Source: Bradyrhizobium cosmicum (GTDB lineage Bacteria > Pseudomonadota > Alphaproteobacteria > Rhizobiales > Xanthobacteraceae). From it: a stretch of DNA of 64,000 nucleotides. The notes below the pieces were generated by a model. The model saw only the letters and a program-made list of their open reading frames with translations. It did not search any database and was not told where the DNA came from. Location of the stretch: positions 1,054,001 to 1,118,000 of the forward strand of contig NZ_CP041656.2 in the NCBI RefSeq assembly GCF_007290395.2, read 5' to 3'. Position numbers and translations under genes: made by a program. How positions within the stretch are numbered: the first letter of the stretch is position 1; every line of letters begins with the position of its first letter. Shown piece after piece: positions 48,346 to 57,491 of the stretch.

Positions 48346-49073
48346 ACGCAATCGCGCCCCGGGTTTCGTCGGCGTCCGTCTCCGCGCTGCCTTCGGCGGT
48401 GGAGCTCGATCACGCGTTGCGCGATGCCTCTCCTGCCGAAATCATCGCGACGGCACTGAAGACGATCGGGCGCGACAAGCTTGCACTGGTATCGTCCTTC
48501 GGCACGGAATCGGCGACGCTGCTGAAGGTCATGGCGGACGTCGATCCGGCAATCCCCGTGATCTTCCTCGACACCGGCTGGCTGTTCGAGGAGACACTCG
48601 CCTATCGCGACACGCTGGTTGCCGCGCTGGGCCTCAAGGACGTTCGCTCGATCAAGCCGGCGGAGGAGACGCTGTCGCGCGACGATTCCGAGCGCGACCT
48701 CTGGTTCTCCGATCCCGACGCCTGCTGCCGAATCCGCAAGGTCGAACCGCTGGCGCGCGCGCTGAAGCCGTTCGATGCCTGGATCAACGGTCGCAAGCGC
48801 TTTCAAGGCAGTGCGCGGACCGACATTCCGGTCGTCGAGGATGATGGTGCGCGCTTGAAGTTCAACCCCTTCGCCAATGTCTCGCGCGAGGAACTCGAGG
48901 CGATGTTCGTCCGCGCTAAATTGCCGCGTCATCCACTGGTGGAGTCCGGTTTCCTGTCGGTTGGGTGTATGCCTTGCACCAGCAGAACCACCGAGGGCGA
49001 GGATGCACGCGCCGGTCGCTGGCGCGGCCGGGCCAAGACAGAATGCGGCATCCACACGATGAAGACTTCGTAG
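48342..49073 (+). CDS. cysH: assimilatory adenylylsulfate (APS/PAPS) reductase
   Basis: A 243-residue PP-loop reductase making sulfite. The start is GTG 48342. It carries two cysteine pairs, C128-C129 (DACCRIRK) and C209/C212 (VGCMPC), that hold a 4Fe-4S cluster, and the catalytic C235 in KTECGIH. The cluster marks an enzyme that can use APS directly. The fusion of APS kinase in cysNC therefore serves PAPS needs other than reduction, or the two routes coexist. Confidence 0.94.
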   Translation: MNAIAPRVSSASVSALPSAVELDHALRDASPAEIIATALKTIGRDKLALVSSFGTESATLLKVMADVDPAIPVIFLDTGWLFEETLAYRDTLVAALGLKDVRSIKPAEETLSRDDSERDLWFSDPDACCRIRKVEPLARALKPFDAWINGRKRFQGSARTDIPVVEDDGARLKFNPFANVSREELEAMFVRAKLPRHPLVESGFLSVGCMPCTSRTTEGEDARAGRWRGRAKTECGIHTMKTS

Positions 49074-49156
49074 CACAGGCGGGCCGCGACTCTTCAAACA
49101 AGAAAATCCGGTTCCGTTGACTTGAACGCGTTTCGCCCTGAGTTATGCCCGCGTGC

Positions 49157-49182
49157 CGTTGACGACGCTGAAGTCGTCGACG
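49157..49182 (+). other. stem-loop before the sulfate-binding protein gene
   Basis: CGTTGACGAC and GTCGTCGACG with loop GCTGAA form a 10-bp stem with one GU pair. It lies between cysH and sbp and ends 15 bases before the preferred start. It may protect or process the sbp message. Confidence 0.5.
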
Positions 49183-49197
49183 TGAATGGAGATGGAC

Positions 49198-50187
49198 ATG
49201 ATGCGCCGTATCGTTCCGCTCGCGGCAGGATTGCTTTGGGCAAGCGCGGCTCTCGCCGCTGACATCAATCTTTTGAACGTGTCGTACGATCCGACGCGCG
49301 AACTCTATGTCGAGTTCAACAAGGCGTTCGCGACCGCCTATCAGAAGGAAACCGGCAAGAGCGTTGAGATCAAGCAATCGCATGGCGGCAGCGGTTCGCA
49401 GGCGCGCGCCGTGATCGATGGATTGCAGGCGGACGTCGTGACGCTCGCGCTCGCTTACGACATCGACGCGATCGCGAACAAGGGCTTCACCGCGACCGAC
49501 TGGCAGAAGCGGCTGCCGCAGAATTCCTCGCCCTATACCTCGACCATCGTGTTCCTGGTGCGCAAGGGCAATCCGAAGGGCATCAAGGACTGGGACGATC
49601 TGCTCAAGCCGGGGGTGGCCGTGATCACGCCGAACCCGAAGACCTCCGGCGGCGCGCGCTGGAATTATCTTGCGGCCTGGGGCTTTGCGCAGAAGAAGTA
49701 CGGCTCGCCCGACAAGGCCAAGGATTTCATCGGCAAGCTGTTCCAGCAGGTGCCGGTTCTGGATACCGGCGCGCGCGGCGCCACCGTGACCTTTGTCGAG
49801 CGCGGCGTCGGCGACGTGCTGCTCGCCTGGGAGAATGAGGCGTTTCTCGCGCTGAAGGAGTTCGGTCCCGAGAAGTTCGAGATCGTGGCGCCACCACTCT
49901 CGATCCTCGCCGAGCCGCCGGTCGCGATCGTCGACAAGGTGGCCGACAAGAAGGGCACCCGCAACGCCGCCGATGCCTATCTCCAGTATTGGTATACCAA
50001 GGAAGGTCAGGAAATTGCCGCGCGCAATTTCTACCGTCCGCGCGATGCTGAAATCGCCAAAAAGTATGCAAACTCCTTTGCAAAGGTCGAGCTGTTCACG
50101 ATCGACGATGTGTTCGGCGGCTGGACCAAGGCGCAGAAGGAACATTTTGCCGACGGCGGCGTCTTCGATCAGATCTACAAGAACTGA
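49198..50187 (+). CDS. sbp: sulfate ABC transporter, periplasmic sulfate-binding protein
   Basis: A roughly 329-residue periplasmic receptor for sulfate or thiosulfate. The signal peptide is [20 protein letters not shown]. The mature protein starts [17 protein letters not shown] and has [30 protein letters not shown], typical of Sbp. The start is ATG 49198 or 49201 after GGAGATGG; ATG 49186 is too close to the signal. It begins the transporter run and lies 125 bases after cysH. Confidence 0.93.
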   Translation: MMRRIVPLAAGLLWASAALAADINLLNVSYDPTRELYVEFNKAFATAYQKETGKSVEIKQSHGGSGSQARAVIDGLQADVVTLALAYDIDAIANKGFTATDWQKRLPQNSSPYTSTIVFLVRKGNPKGIKDWDDLLKPGVAVITPNPKTSGGARWNYLAAWGFAQKKYGSPDKAKDFIGKLFQQVPVLDTGARGATVTFVERGVGDVLLAWENEAFLALKEFGPEKFEIVAPPLSILAEPPVAIVDKVADKKGTRNAADAYLQYWYTKEGQEIAARNFYRPRDAEIAKKYANSFAKVELFTIDDVFGGWTKAQKEHFADGGVFDQIYKN

Positions 50188-50224
50188 TCGGGCGCTGTCC
50201 TAAGAGGCTTTAGCAGGGGGCCTG

Positions 50225-51061
50225 GTGAGCGCAATTGCAGCACGACGCCGGACATTGCCGGGCTTCGGTCTTACGATGGGACTGACGCTTTCCTGGCTGT
50301 CTGTGATCATCCTGATTCCGCTCGCCGGATTGTTCCTGAAATCGCTCGAACTGAGCCCCGAGCAGTTCTGGAATATTCTTTCCAGTCGGCGAACCCTGAA
50401 TGCGCTCAGGGTTTCGTTCGGCCTCGCCTTCGCGGCGGCCTGCGTCAATCTGGTGATGGGCAGCATCATCGTCTGGGCGCTGGTGCGCTACCGCTTCCCC
50501 GGAAGGCGGCTGTTCGATGCGATTGTGGATGTCCCCTTCGCATTGCCGACGGCGGTCGCCGGGGTCGCGCTGACCTCGCTGTTCGCCGAAAAGGGCTGGC
50601 TGGGCGCGCCACTCGCGGCGCTTGGCATCAAGGTGGCGTTCACGCCGCTCGGCATCTTCGTCGCCATGATCTTCATCGGCATCCCTTTCGTAGTCCGCAC
50701 GGTGCAGCCGGTGCTGCAGGATCTCGATGTCGAGATCGAGGAAGCTGCGGGCAGCCTGGGGGCGAGCCGCTGGCAGACCATCATTCGCGTGATCCTGCCA
50801 TCGCTCGCGCCGGCGCTGCTCACGGGCCTCGCGCTCGCCTTCGCGCGAGCGGTCGGCGAATACGGTTCGGTGATCTTCATCGCCGGCAATCTGCCGAATG
50901 TCTCCGAGATCGCACCGCTGCTGATCGTGATCCGTTTGTCCGAGTTCCGCTATGCCGACGCAACTGCGATCGCGGTCGTCATGCTCGTCGTGTCCTTCGT
51001 CATCATCTTCGCCGTCAACCGGCTCCAGCGCTGGGCGCAGAGCCGGATTCCGGTGCGTTGA
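50225..51061 (+). CDS. cysT: sulfate ABC transporter permease CysT
   Basis: A 278-residue inner-membrane permease (CysU/CysT). It starts at GTG 50225. Six hydrophobic segments are seen. The EAA-loop is EEAAGSLGASRWQTIIRVILPS, and VGEYGSVIFIAGN is a family hallmark. It pairs with CysW, which starts 9 bases after. Confidence 0.94.
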   Translation: MSAIAARRRTLPGFGLTMGLTLSWLSVIILIPLAGLFLKSLELSPEQFWNILSSRRTLNALRVSFGLAFAAACVNLVMGSIIVWALVRYRFPGRRLFDAIVDVPFALPTAVAGVALTSLFAEKGWLGAPLAALGIKVAFTPLGIFVAMIFIGIPFVVRTVQPVLQDLDVEIEEAAGSLGASRWQTIIRVILPSLAPALLTGLALAFARAVGEYGSVIFIAGNLPNVSEIAPLLIVIRLSEFRYADATAIAVVMLVVSFVIIFAVNRLQRWAQSRIPVR

Positions 51062-51070
51062 GGGCGGGCC

Positions 51071-51982
51071 ATGACGATGCAGATCGCAGATTCGGTTTCG
51101 CTCTCGCCATCGGAGGCGAAGGCGCGTGCGCATGCAGCGGCCGCGCGGGACAACCTTCGTACCGAGCCGAGGGCGGTGCGCATCGTCATCATCGCGCTGG
51201 CGATGATCTTCCTCTCCGTCTTCGTCGTGCTGCCGCTCGTCGTGGTGTTTGCGCAGGCGCTCTCGAAGGGATTCCTCGCCTATCTCTCCGCGCTGGCCGA
51301 TCCGGAGGCGCTGTCCGCGATCAGGCTGACGCTGCTGGTGGCGGCGATCTCGGTCGGCCTCAATCTGGTGTTCGGCCTCGTCGCCTCTTGGGCCATCACC
51401 AAGTTCGAGTTTCCCGGCAAGACCTTCCTGATCACGCTGATCGATCTGCCGTTCTCGGTCAGCCCGGTGATCTCGGGCCTCGTCTTCGTGCTGTTGTTCG
51501 GCGCACAGGGCTATTTCGGCGGCTGGCTTCGCGATCACGACATCCAGATCCTGTTCGCGGTCCCCGGCATCGCGCTCGCCACCACCTTCGTGACCTTCCC
51601 CTTCGTGGCGCGCGCGCTGATCCCCTTGATGCAGGAGCAGGGCACGCAGGAGGAGGAAGCGGCGATTTCGCTCGGCGCCTCCGGCCTGCAAACCTTCTTC
51701 CGCGTCACGCTTCCGAATATCAAATGGGGCGTGCTCTACGGCGTCCTGCTCTGCAATGCGCGTGCGATGGGCGAGTTCGGCGCCGTGTCGGTCGTCTCGG
51801 GCCACATCCGCGGCGAGACCAACACAATGCCGCTGCTGGTCGAGATTCTCTACAACGAATACCAGTTCGTCGCCGCCTTCGCGATCGCATCCCTGCTGGC
51901 GATGCTGGCGCTGATCACGCTGATCGCCAAAACCGTTCTCGAACGTCATCTCGACGAAGGACAAGACGGCAATGACCATTGA
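51071..51982 (+). CDS. cysW: sulfate ABC transporter permease CysW
   Basis: A 303-residue permease, partner of CysT. The N-terminal 35 residues are charged and cytoplasmic. The EAA-loop is [23 protein letters not shown], followed by [28 protein letters not shown], the CysW hallmark. It overlaps cysA by 11 bases. Confidence 0.94.
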   Translation: MTMQIADSVSLSPSEAKARAHAAAARDNLRTEPRAVRIVIIALAMIFLSVFVVLPLVVVFAQALSKGFLAYLSALADPEALSAIRLTLLVAAISVGLNLVFGLVASWAITKFEFPGKTFLITLIDLPFSVSPVISGLVFVLLFGAQGYFGGWLRDHDIQILFAVPGIALATTFVTFPFVARALIPLMQEQGTQEEEAAISLGASGLQTFFRVTLPNIKWGVLYGVLLCNARAMGEFGAVSVVSGHIRGETNTMPLLVEILYNEYQFVAAFAIASLLAMLALITLIAKTVLERHLDEGQDGNDH

Positions 51983-53009
51983 AGTCAGGAATCTCGTCAA
52001 GAAGTTCGGCAATTTTGCCGCTCTGGACGGCGTCGACCTCAAGGTCGAGAGCGGCGAGCTCGTGGCGCTGCTCGGTCCGTCAGGCTCCGGCAAGACCACA
52101 CTGTTGCGGATCATCGCCGGGCTCGATTGGCCCGATTCCGGCGAGGTGCTCATCAATGGCGAGGATGCGCTGGCGCAGGGCGCGCGCGAACGTCATGTCG
52201 GCTTCGTGTTCCAGCACTACGCGCTGTTCCGCCACATGACGGTGTTCGAGAACGTCGCCTTCGGCCTGCGCGTGCAGCCGCGCGCGATCCGCAAGGACGA
52301 GGCAACCATCCGTGCGCGCGTCAAGGAGCTGCTCGATCTCGTGCAGCTCGACTGGCTCGCCGACCGCTATCCGAGTCAGCTCTCCGGCGGCCAGCGCCAG
52401 CGCATTGCGCTTGCGCGCGCGCTCGCGATCCAGCCGCGCATCCTCTTGCTCGACGAGCCGTTCGGCGCGCTCGACGCCAAGGTGCGAAAGGAGCTGCGCA
52501 AATGGCTGCGCTCGCTGCATCATGAGATCAACGTGACCTCGATCTTCGTCACCCACGACCAGGAGGAAGCGCTGGAAGTCGCCAATCGCGTCGTGGTGAT
52601 GGACAAGGGCAGGATCGAGCAGATCGGCTCCCCCGGCGACGTCTACGAGACTCCGGCGTCCGCCTTCGTGCATGGCTTCATAGGTGAATCCATCGAGCTG
52701 CCGGTCCAGATTGCCGACGGCGTTGTACGGCTCGGTGACCGGCCGCTCCGCCTTGCGGCGGACGGTCTTGCGCCTGGCGCGTCAAGGCTGTTCGTGCGGC
52801 GACACGACATGCTGATCGGCCCGCCCGGCAGCGGAGCCTTCGAGGGCGCCGTGCGGCATGTCCGTAACTTTGGCCCGGTGCAGCGGGCCGAGGTGGCACT
52901 CTCGGGCGGCGAGACCATCGAGATCGACGCCCCGCGCGAGAGGGAATTGCGTGCCGGCGACACGATTGGCCTCGAGCCCCGCCGCTACCGGATATTTGCG
53001 GGCGTCTAA
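51972..53009 (+). CDS. cysA: sulfate ABC transporter ATPase CysA
   Basis: A 345-residue ATP-binding subunit. Walker A is GPSGSGKTT, the signature [15 protein letters not shown] and Walker [13 protein letters not shown]. The C-terminal 100 or so residues form the TOBE-like regulatory domain ([13 protein letters not shown]). It is the last gene of the sulfate uptake set; no terminator is evident. Confidence 0.94.
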   Translation: MTIEVRNLVKKFGNFAALDGVDLKVESGELVALLGPSGSGKTTLLRIIAGLDWPDSGEVLINGEDALAQGARERHVGFVFQHYALFRHMTVFENVAFGLRVQPRAIRKDEATIRARVKELLDLVQLDWLADRYPSQLSGGQRQRIALARALAIQPRILLLDEPFGALDAKVRKELRKWLRSLHHEINVTSIFVTHDQEEALEVANRVVVMDKGRIEQIGSPGDVYETPASAFVHGFIGESIELPVQIADGVVRLGDRPLRLAADGLAPGASRLFVRRHDMLIGPPGSGAFEGAVRHVRNFGPVQRAEVALSGGETIEIDAPRERELRAGDTIGLEPRRYRIFAGV

Positions 53010-53098
53010 CGCCCCGCGGAAGGTCAATTTTTCCTCAAAATTCACCTTTCAGCCACGGTTGGTATGCAACAACGGCCCTTCCTTTGGGGGCTCGATTC

Positions 53099-53605
53099 AT
53101 GCGCGCTGCGGCCGCGATACTCATTGCTTTGCTTCTCGCCAGCTGTGCCGGCAATGAGGCACCGATCCAGCAGCAGCCGTCGATGTATGCCGACATGGCG
53201 GTCCCGGGCACCAAGCTCGATGCCCAGGCGGCCGCGATCATGATCTCGCAATACCGCCAGAACAACGCCCTCGGCACCATCGTAGTCGACCCCGATCTGA
53301 TGCGGCTTGCCGAATCCCAGTCCAATGCCATGGCGGCGGCCAACAAGATGGACCATGACGTCCGCGCGCCCTTGGCCAAGCGCCTTGCCGCCGGCGGATA
53401 TCCCGCGACCGTGGCGGTCGAGAACATCTCGGCCGGCTATCATACGCTGGCGGAAGCGTTTTCCGGCTGGCGCGACTCGCCCCCGCACCGTGCCAACATG
53501 CTCAAGGGTGGTGTCACAAAATTGGGCATCGCGGCGAGCTATGCTCCGGGCACCAAGTACAAGGTGTTCTGGACCATGATCCTGGCCTCGACGGACCCCC
53601 GATAA
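53099..53605 (+). CDS. CAP-domain (SCP-like) lipoprotein
   Basis: A 168-residue secreted protein. Start MRAAAAIL (53099) follows GGGGG; the lipobox is LLASC at about residues 15-19. The CAP domain includes LDAQAAAIMISQYRQNNALG, ESQSNAMAAANKMDHD, VAVENISAGYHTLAEAFSGWRDSPPHRANML and ends in a short strand. His residues of the CAP pocket (MDHD, PPHRANML) are present. Bacterial CAP function is unknown; wall or lipid binding is possible. Confidence 0.88.
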   Translation: MRAAAAILIALLLASCAGNEAPIQQQPSMYADMAVPGTKLDAQAAAIMISQYRQNNALGTIVVDPDLMRLAESQSNAMAAANKMDHDVRAPLAKRLAAGGYPATVAVENISAGYHTLAEAFSGWRDSPPHRANMLKGGVTKLGIAASYAPGTKYKVFWTMILASTDPR

Positions 53606-53683
53606 GCCAGACTTGATCCCGGCATGCATTGACGCCGCGGCGATCAGTCGCCACGGTCGTTCGTCATCTGCTATTGTTCCCGA

Positions 53684-54862
53684 ATGACCGATCACACCAG
53701 TCCTGAATCCGCCAGCGTCCCCGCGAATGCGCAACGCGTCCTGGTGTTGCAGGGTGGCGGCGCGCTCGGCTCCTATCAAGCTGGCGCCTATCAGTCGCTG
53801 TGCGGCTACGGCTTCGAGCCGGAATGGGTCGCCGGCATTTCGATCGGCGCGGTCAATGCCGCCATCATTGCCGGCAACGAAGGCCCGACCCGCGTCAAGC
53901 GGCTCAAGGAATTCTGGGAAATGGTCTCGGCGCCGGTGCCGTGGAAACCGATCGGCAAGAGCGACCATAGCCGCGAGCTGTTCAACTCGACCAGCGCCGC
54001 GCTGATCGCGACCTTCGGCGTGCCCGGCTTTTTCACGCCGCGGGTCCCGCCCGCGCCGCTGTGGCCGCCCGGCAGTCCGCAGGCCGAGAGCTATTACGAC
54101 ACCGCGCCGCTGAAGAAGACGCTGGAGCGGCTGGTCGATTTCGATCGCATCAACGATCTGAAGACGCGGCTGTCGGTCGGCGCTGTCGGCGTCACCTCCG
54201 GCAACTTCAAATATTTTGACAATTACGAGTTCAAGAAGCTCGGCAAGACCATCGGCCCCGAGCACATCATGGCCTCCGGCGCGCTGCCGCCGGGCTTTCC
54301 CTCCGTCGTGATCGACGGCGAGCACTACTGGGACGGCGGCATCGCCTCAAACACGCCGCTCGACTATGTGCTCGACGCCGAGGTCGATCGCGACATGCTG
54401 ATCTTCCAGGTCGACCTGTTCAGCGCGCGGGGCGATTTGCCGAATTCGCTGCTTGAGGCCACCGAGCGCGAGAAGGACATCCGCTTCTCCAGCCGGACGC
54501 GGATGAACACCGACAAGAACAGGCAGCTGCACAACGCCCGCAGGGCCGTGCGCGACCTGATTTCCAAATTGCCCGATTATCTCAAGAACGACCCTTCCGT
54601 GGAATTCCTCGCGAAGGTATCGCGTGAAAGCACCGTCACCGTGGTGCACCTGATCTACCGCAGCAAGAACTACGAATCCTCGTCCAAGGACTACGACTTC
54701 TCGCATGTCGCCATGGTCGAGCATTGGGAAGCCGGCGTGCACGACGTGCATCTGTCGATGCGCCACAAGGATTGGCTCGAGCGGCCGCAGTCCGGCGAGA
54801 CCATGGTGACCTACGATCTCACGGGGGACGTCACCGCGCCCCCGCCAAAAAGGAGCGAATGA
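53684..54862 (+). CDS. patatin-like phospholipase family protein (DUF3734)
   Basis: A 392-residue cytoplasmic Ser/Asp hydrolase. The oxyanion loop is GGGALGSYQAG, the nucleophile elbow GISIG (Ser in AGISIGAVNAA), and the Asp lies in DGGIASN. The C-terminal DUF3734 domain follows (about 300-385). It ends one base before the start of 3-hydroxybutyrate dehydrogenase, and the pair recurs in rhizobia, pointing to a role in polyhydroxybutyrate or lipid turnover. Confidence 0.9.
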   Translation: MTDHTSPESASVPANAQRVLVLQGGGALGSYQAGAYQSLCGYGFEPEWVAGISIGAVNAAIIAGNEGPTRVKRLKEFWEMVSAPVPWKPIGKSDHSRELFNSTSAALIATFGVPGFFTPRVPPAPLWPPGSPQAESYYDTAPLKKTLERLVDFDRINDLKTRLSVGAVGVTSGNFKYFDNYEFKKLGKTIGPEHIMASGALPPGFPSVVIDGEHYWDGGIASNTPLDYVLDAEVDRDMLIFQVDLFSARGDLPNSLLEATEREKDIRFSSRTRMNTDKNRQLHNARRAVRDLISKLPDYLKNDPSVEFLAKVSRESTVTVVHLIYRSKNYESSSKDYDFSHVAMVEHWEAGVHDVHLSMRHKDWLERPQSGETMVTYDLTGDVTAPPPKRSE

Positions 54863-54863
54863 A

Positions 54864-55652
54864 ATGGGTAGTCTGTCAGGCAAGAACGCCGTCGTGACCG
54901 GATCGACCAGCGGCATCGGGCTTGCTTATGCGCGCGCCTTCGCCGGCGCCGGCGCCAATGTCGTCATCAACGGCTTCGGCTCGCCGGAGGACATCGAGAA
55001 GGAGCGCGCGAAGATCGAGTCCGATTTCAGCGTCAAGGCGGTCTACTCGCCCGCCGACATGACCAAGCCGGCGGAGATCGCCGAGATGATCGCACTGGGC
55101 GAGAAAAGCTTCGGTTCGGTCGACATTCTCGTCAACAATGCCGGCATCCAGTTCGTCTCGCCGATCGAGGAATTCCCGATCGAGAAGTGGGACCAGATCA
55201 TCGCGATCAACCTGTCCTCGGCCTTCCACGCCATTCGCGCGGCTGTCCCTGGCATGAAGAAGAAGGGCTGGGGCCGCATCATCAACACGGCGTCGGCGCA
55301 CTCGCTGGTGGCCTCGCCCTTCAAGTCGGCCTACGTATCGGCCAAGCACGGCATCGCCGGCCTGACCAAGACCGTCGCGCTGGAAGTCGCGACCAGCAAG
55401 ATCACCTGTAACTGCATCAGCCCCGGCTACGTCTGGACGCCGCTGGTCGAGAAGCAGATCCCCGATACGATGAAGGCGCGCAATCTGACGCGCGAGCAGG
55501 TCATCAACGACGTGCTGCTCGACGCCCAGCCGACCAAGGAATTCGTCACCTCCGAGCAGGTCGCGGCCCTCGCGCTGTTCCTGTGCGGCGACGATGCCGC
55601 GCAGATCACCGGCAGCAACCTCTCGATCGACGGCGGCTGGACGGCGGAGTAA
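54864..55652 (+). CDS. bdhA: 3-hydroxybutyrate dehydrogenase
   Basis: A 262-residue SDR enzyme oxidising D-3-hydroxybutyrate to acetoacetate with NAD. The NAD-binding motif TGSTSGIG and NNAGIQFVSPIEEFP are followed by the catalytic residues S (INTASAHSLVAS), Y and K in YVSAKHG. The family ending SNLSIDGGWTAE is intact. It starts 1 base after the patatin gene, with GGAG upstream, so it is tightly coupled. Confidence 0.94.
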   Translation: MGSLSGKNAVVTGSTSGIGLAYARAFAGAGANVVINGFGSPEDIEKERAKIESDFSVKAVYSPADMTKPAEIAEMIALGEKSFGSVDILVNNAGIQFVSPIEEFPIEKWDQIIAINLSSAFHAIRAAVPGMKKKGWGRIINTASAHSLVASPFKSAYVSAKHGIAGLTKTVALEVATSKITCNCISPGYVWTPLVEKQIPDTMKARNLTREQVINDVLLDAQPTKEFVTSEQVAALALFLCGDDAAQITGSNLSIDGGWTAE

Positions 55653-55664
55653 CAGATTGCTCTC

Positions 55665-55773
55665 GGTCATGCCCCGCGCAGGCGGGGCATCCAGTACGCC
55701 GCGGCATTTCGGTCCAATCACGACCGCCTCGGAGTACTGGATCGCCCGGTCAAGCCGCGCGATGACAGCGAGT
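55665..55773. repeat. dispersed palindromic intergenic repeat, copy B (longer)
   Basis: Two hairpins are joined by a spacer. The first is GCCCCGC-GCAG-GCGGGGC (55671-55688). The second, near 55743-55762, is CGCCCGGTCAAGCCGCGCG-like. CCAGTA (55691-55696) and TACTGG (55735-55740) are inverted. The second half matches copy A at 41366-41440. It sits between convergent bdhA and the TauE gene. Confidence 0.8.
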
Positions 55774-55793
55774 AGAAGAGCGCCATTCTTCGT

Positions 55794-56618
55794 TCAATGG
55801 CTCCACGCCAGCGCCGTCACGATCGCCGACGACAGGTTCAGCTCCGCGAACATGATCTTGCCGGCGACCACGAACAGCACGCTGGCGAGAACGAGGCGCA
55901 GCACCGGCTCCGGTACGCGCGTCGCGCTGAAGCTGCCGACGATGATGCCGGGCAGCGAGCCCAGCAGCAGCACGCCCATCAGGGCCCAATCGACGTCGCC
56001 AAGCGCCCAGTGTCCGACGCCCGCCACCAGCGTCAGCGGCACCGCGTGCGCGATATCGGAGCCGACGATGGTCGCCATCGGCAGTCGCGGGTAGAGCAAC
56101 AGCAGCACGGTGACGCCGACCGCGCCGGCGCCGACCGATGAAATCGAGACCAGCACGCCGAGCACGATGCCGGTGATGACGGTCGCAATCGAGGTGGTGC
56201 GCTCGTCGACCCGCTCGAGGCGTTTCCGGTAACGCTCCATGATCGACTTGCGGAAGATCAGCGAGGTGGCGGTCAGGAGCAGCGCAAAACACAGCACGAT
56301 GTTGACGAGGTTGCGCTCGGAATCGCCCCTGAGGTCGAGCTTCCACAACACGAGCAGGGTCAGCCCGCTCGCCGGAATGCTGCCGCAGGCCAGCCGCAGC
56401 ACCGCCGGCCAGTGCACGCTGCGCGACCAGCCATGCACGACGCTGCCGCCGGTCTTGGTCGCGGCGGCGTAGAGCAGGTCGGTTCCGACAGCGGTGGCGG
56501 GGTGGATGCCGAACAAAAGGATCAGGAGTGGCGTCATCAATGAGCCGCCACCCACGCCGGTCATCCCGACAAGCAGGCCGACGCCAAACCCCGAGGCGAC
56601 GTAAAGCGGATCGATCAT
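55794..56618 (-). CDS. sulfite exporter TauE/SafE family permease
   Basis: A 274-residue polytopic membrane protein. Start MIDPLYVASGFGVGLLVGMTGVGGGSLMTPLL (56618) carries the family N-terminal glycine motif; the second repeat has SISSVGAGAVGVTVLLLLYP. About eight hydrophobic segments are seen. The family exports sulfite, sulfoacetate or similar anions. It lies about 3 kb from the sulfate cluster but on the other strand, so a link to sulfur is only suggestive. A longer frame to 56750 has no support. Confidence 0.88.
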   Translation of the reverse strand: MIDPLYVASGFGVGLLVGMTGVGGGSLMTPLLILLFGIHPATAVGTDLLYAAATKTGGSVVHGWSRSVHWPAVLRLACGSIPASGLTLLVLWKLDLRGDSERNLVNIVLCFALLLTATSLIFRKSIMERYRKRLERVDERTTSIATVITGIVLGVLVSISSVGAGAVGVTVLLLLYPRLPMATIVGSDIAHAVPLTLVAGVGHWALGDVDWALMGVLLLGSLPGIIVGSFSATRVPEPVLRLVLASVLFVVAGKIMFAELNLSSAIVTALAWSH

Positions 56619-56786
56619 CTTGCGGAATCTTAGGTTGATCTCGTCGGTTGGGCAACACGACGTAGAATAAACCTCTCCCGCAGCGCAATCGCCTGGATCG
56701 AATAAGAAAAATCCTGTTGCAGGGCGGCGCCCGGCAGTCATTTCACCCAAATCAGCGCCATTTTTGGAAATGATCGTTTGTGGCGC

Positions 56787-57491
56787 TCAGGCTCCGACGC
56801 CGAGGAAATCCCGCGCCAGGTCCGGATTGGCGGTGAGTTCGGCGGAGGTACCCTCGAACACCACATGGCCGTTGTTGAGGCCATAGACGCGGGTGGCAAA
56901 GCTCAGCGCCGCGGCGACGTTCTGCTCGACCACGATCATGGTGCGCCCCTCGCGGGCGAGACTGGCGGCGACGTTGACGAGATCGCGCACGATCAGCGGC
57001 GCCAGTCCCTCGAACGGCTCGTCGAGCAGGATGATGCGGGCGTCGCGGATCAGCGCGCGGGCGATCGAGAGCATCTGCTGCTCGCCGCCAGACAGCGTGC
57101 GACCCAGAGACTTGCGTCGTTCCTTCAGTCGGGGAAATACGCCGTAGATGCGCTCGAACGACCAGGCGTTCGGCGCGGTCAGCGCGGCGATGCGCAGGTT
57201 CTCCTCCACCGTCAGTCCGCCGAAGATCGCGCGCTCCTCAGGAACGAGCTGCACACCCATGTTGGCGATGGCAGAGGGAGCGAGACCGCTGATCGGCTTG
57301 CCGTCGAGCCGGATCTCGCCACTCTTTGGGGCCAGCACGCCCATGATCGAGCGCAGCGTCGTGGTCTTGCCGGCGCCGTTGCGACCCAGCAGCGCCACGA
57401 CCTCGCCTTCCTCGACCCGGATCGAGAGGTCGAACAGGACGTGGGAATCGCCGTACAGCGTGTTGATGCGGTCGACTTCAAGCAGGCTCAT
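56787..57491 (-). CDS. Liv-type ABC transporter ATPase (LivF)
   Basis: A 234-residue ATP-binding subunit. Walker A is GRNGAGKTT, the signature LSGGEQQMLSIARAL and Walker B IILLDEPFEGLAP. It overlaps the upstream fused gene by 14 bases and is the last gene of this operon. The start is MSLLEVDRI. Confidence 0.93.
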   Translation of the reverse strand: MSLLEVDRINTLYGDSHVLFDLSIRVEEGEVVALLGRNGAGKTTTLRSIMGVLAPKSGEIRLDGKPISGLAPSAIANMGVQLVPEERAIFGGLTVEENLRIAALTAPNAWSFERIYGVFPRLKERRKSLGRTLSGGEQQMLSIARALIRDARIILLDEPFEGLAPLIVRDLVNVAASLAREGRTMIVVEQNVAAALSFATRVYGLNNGHVVFEGTSAELTANPDLARDFLGVGA

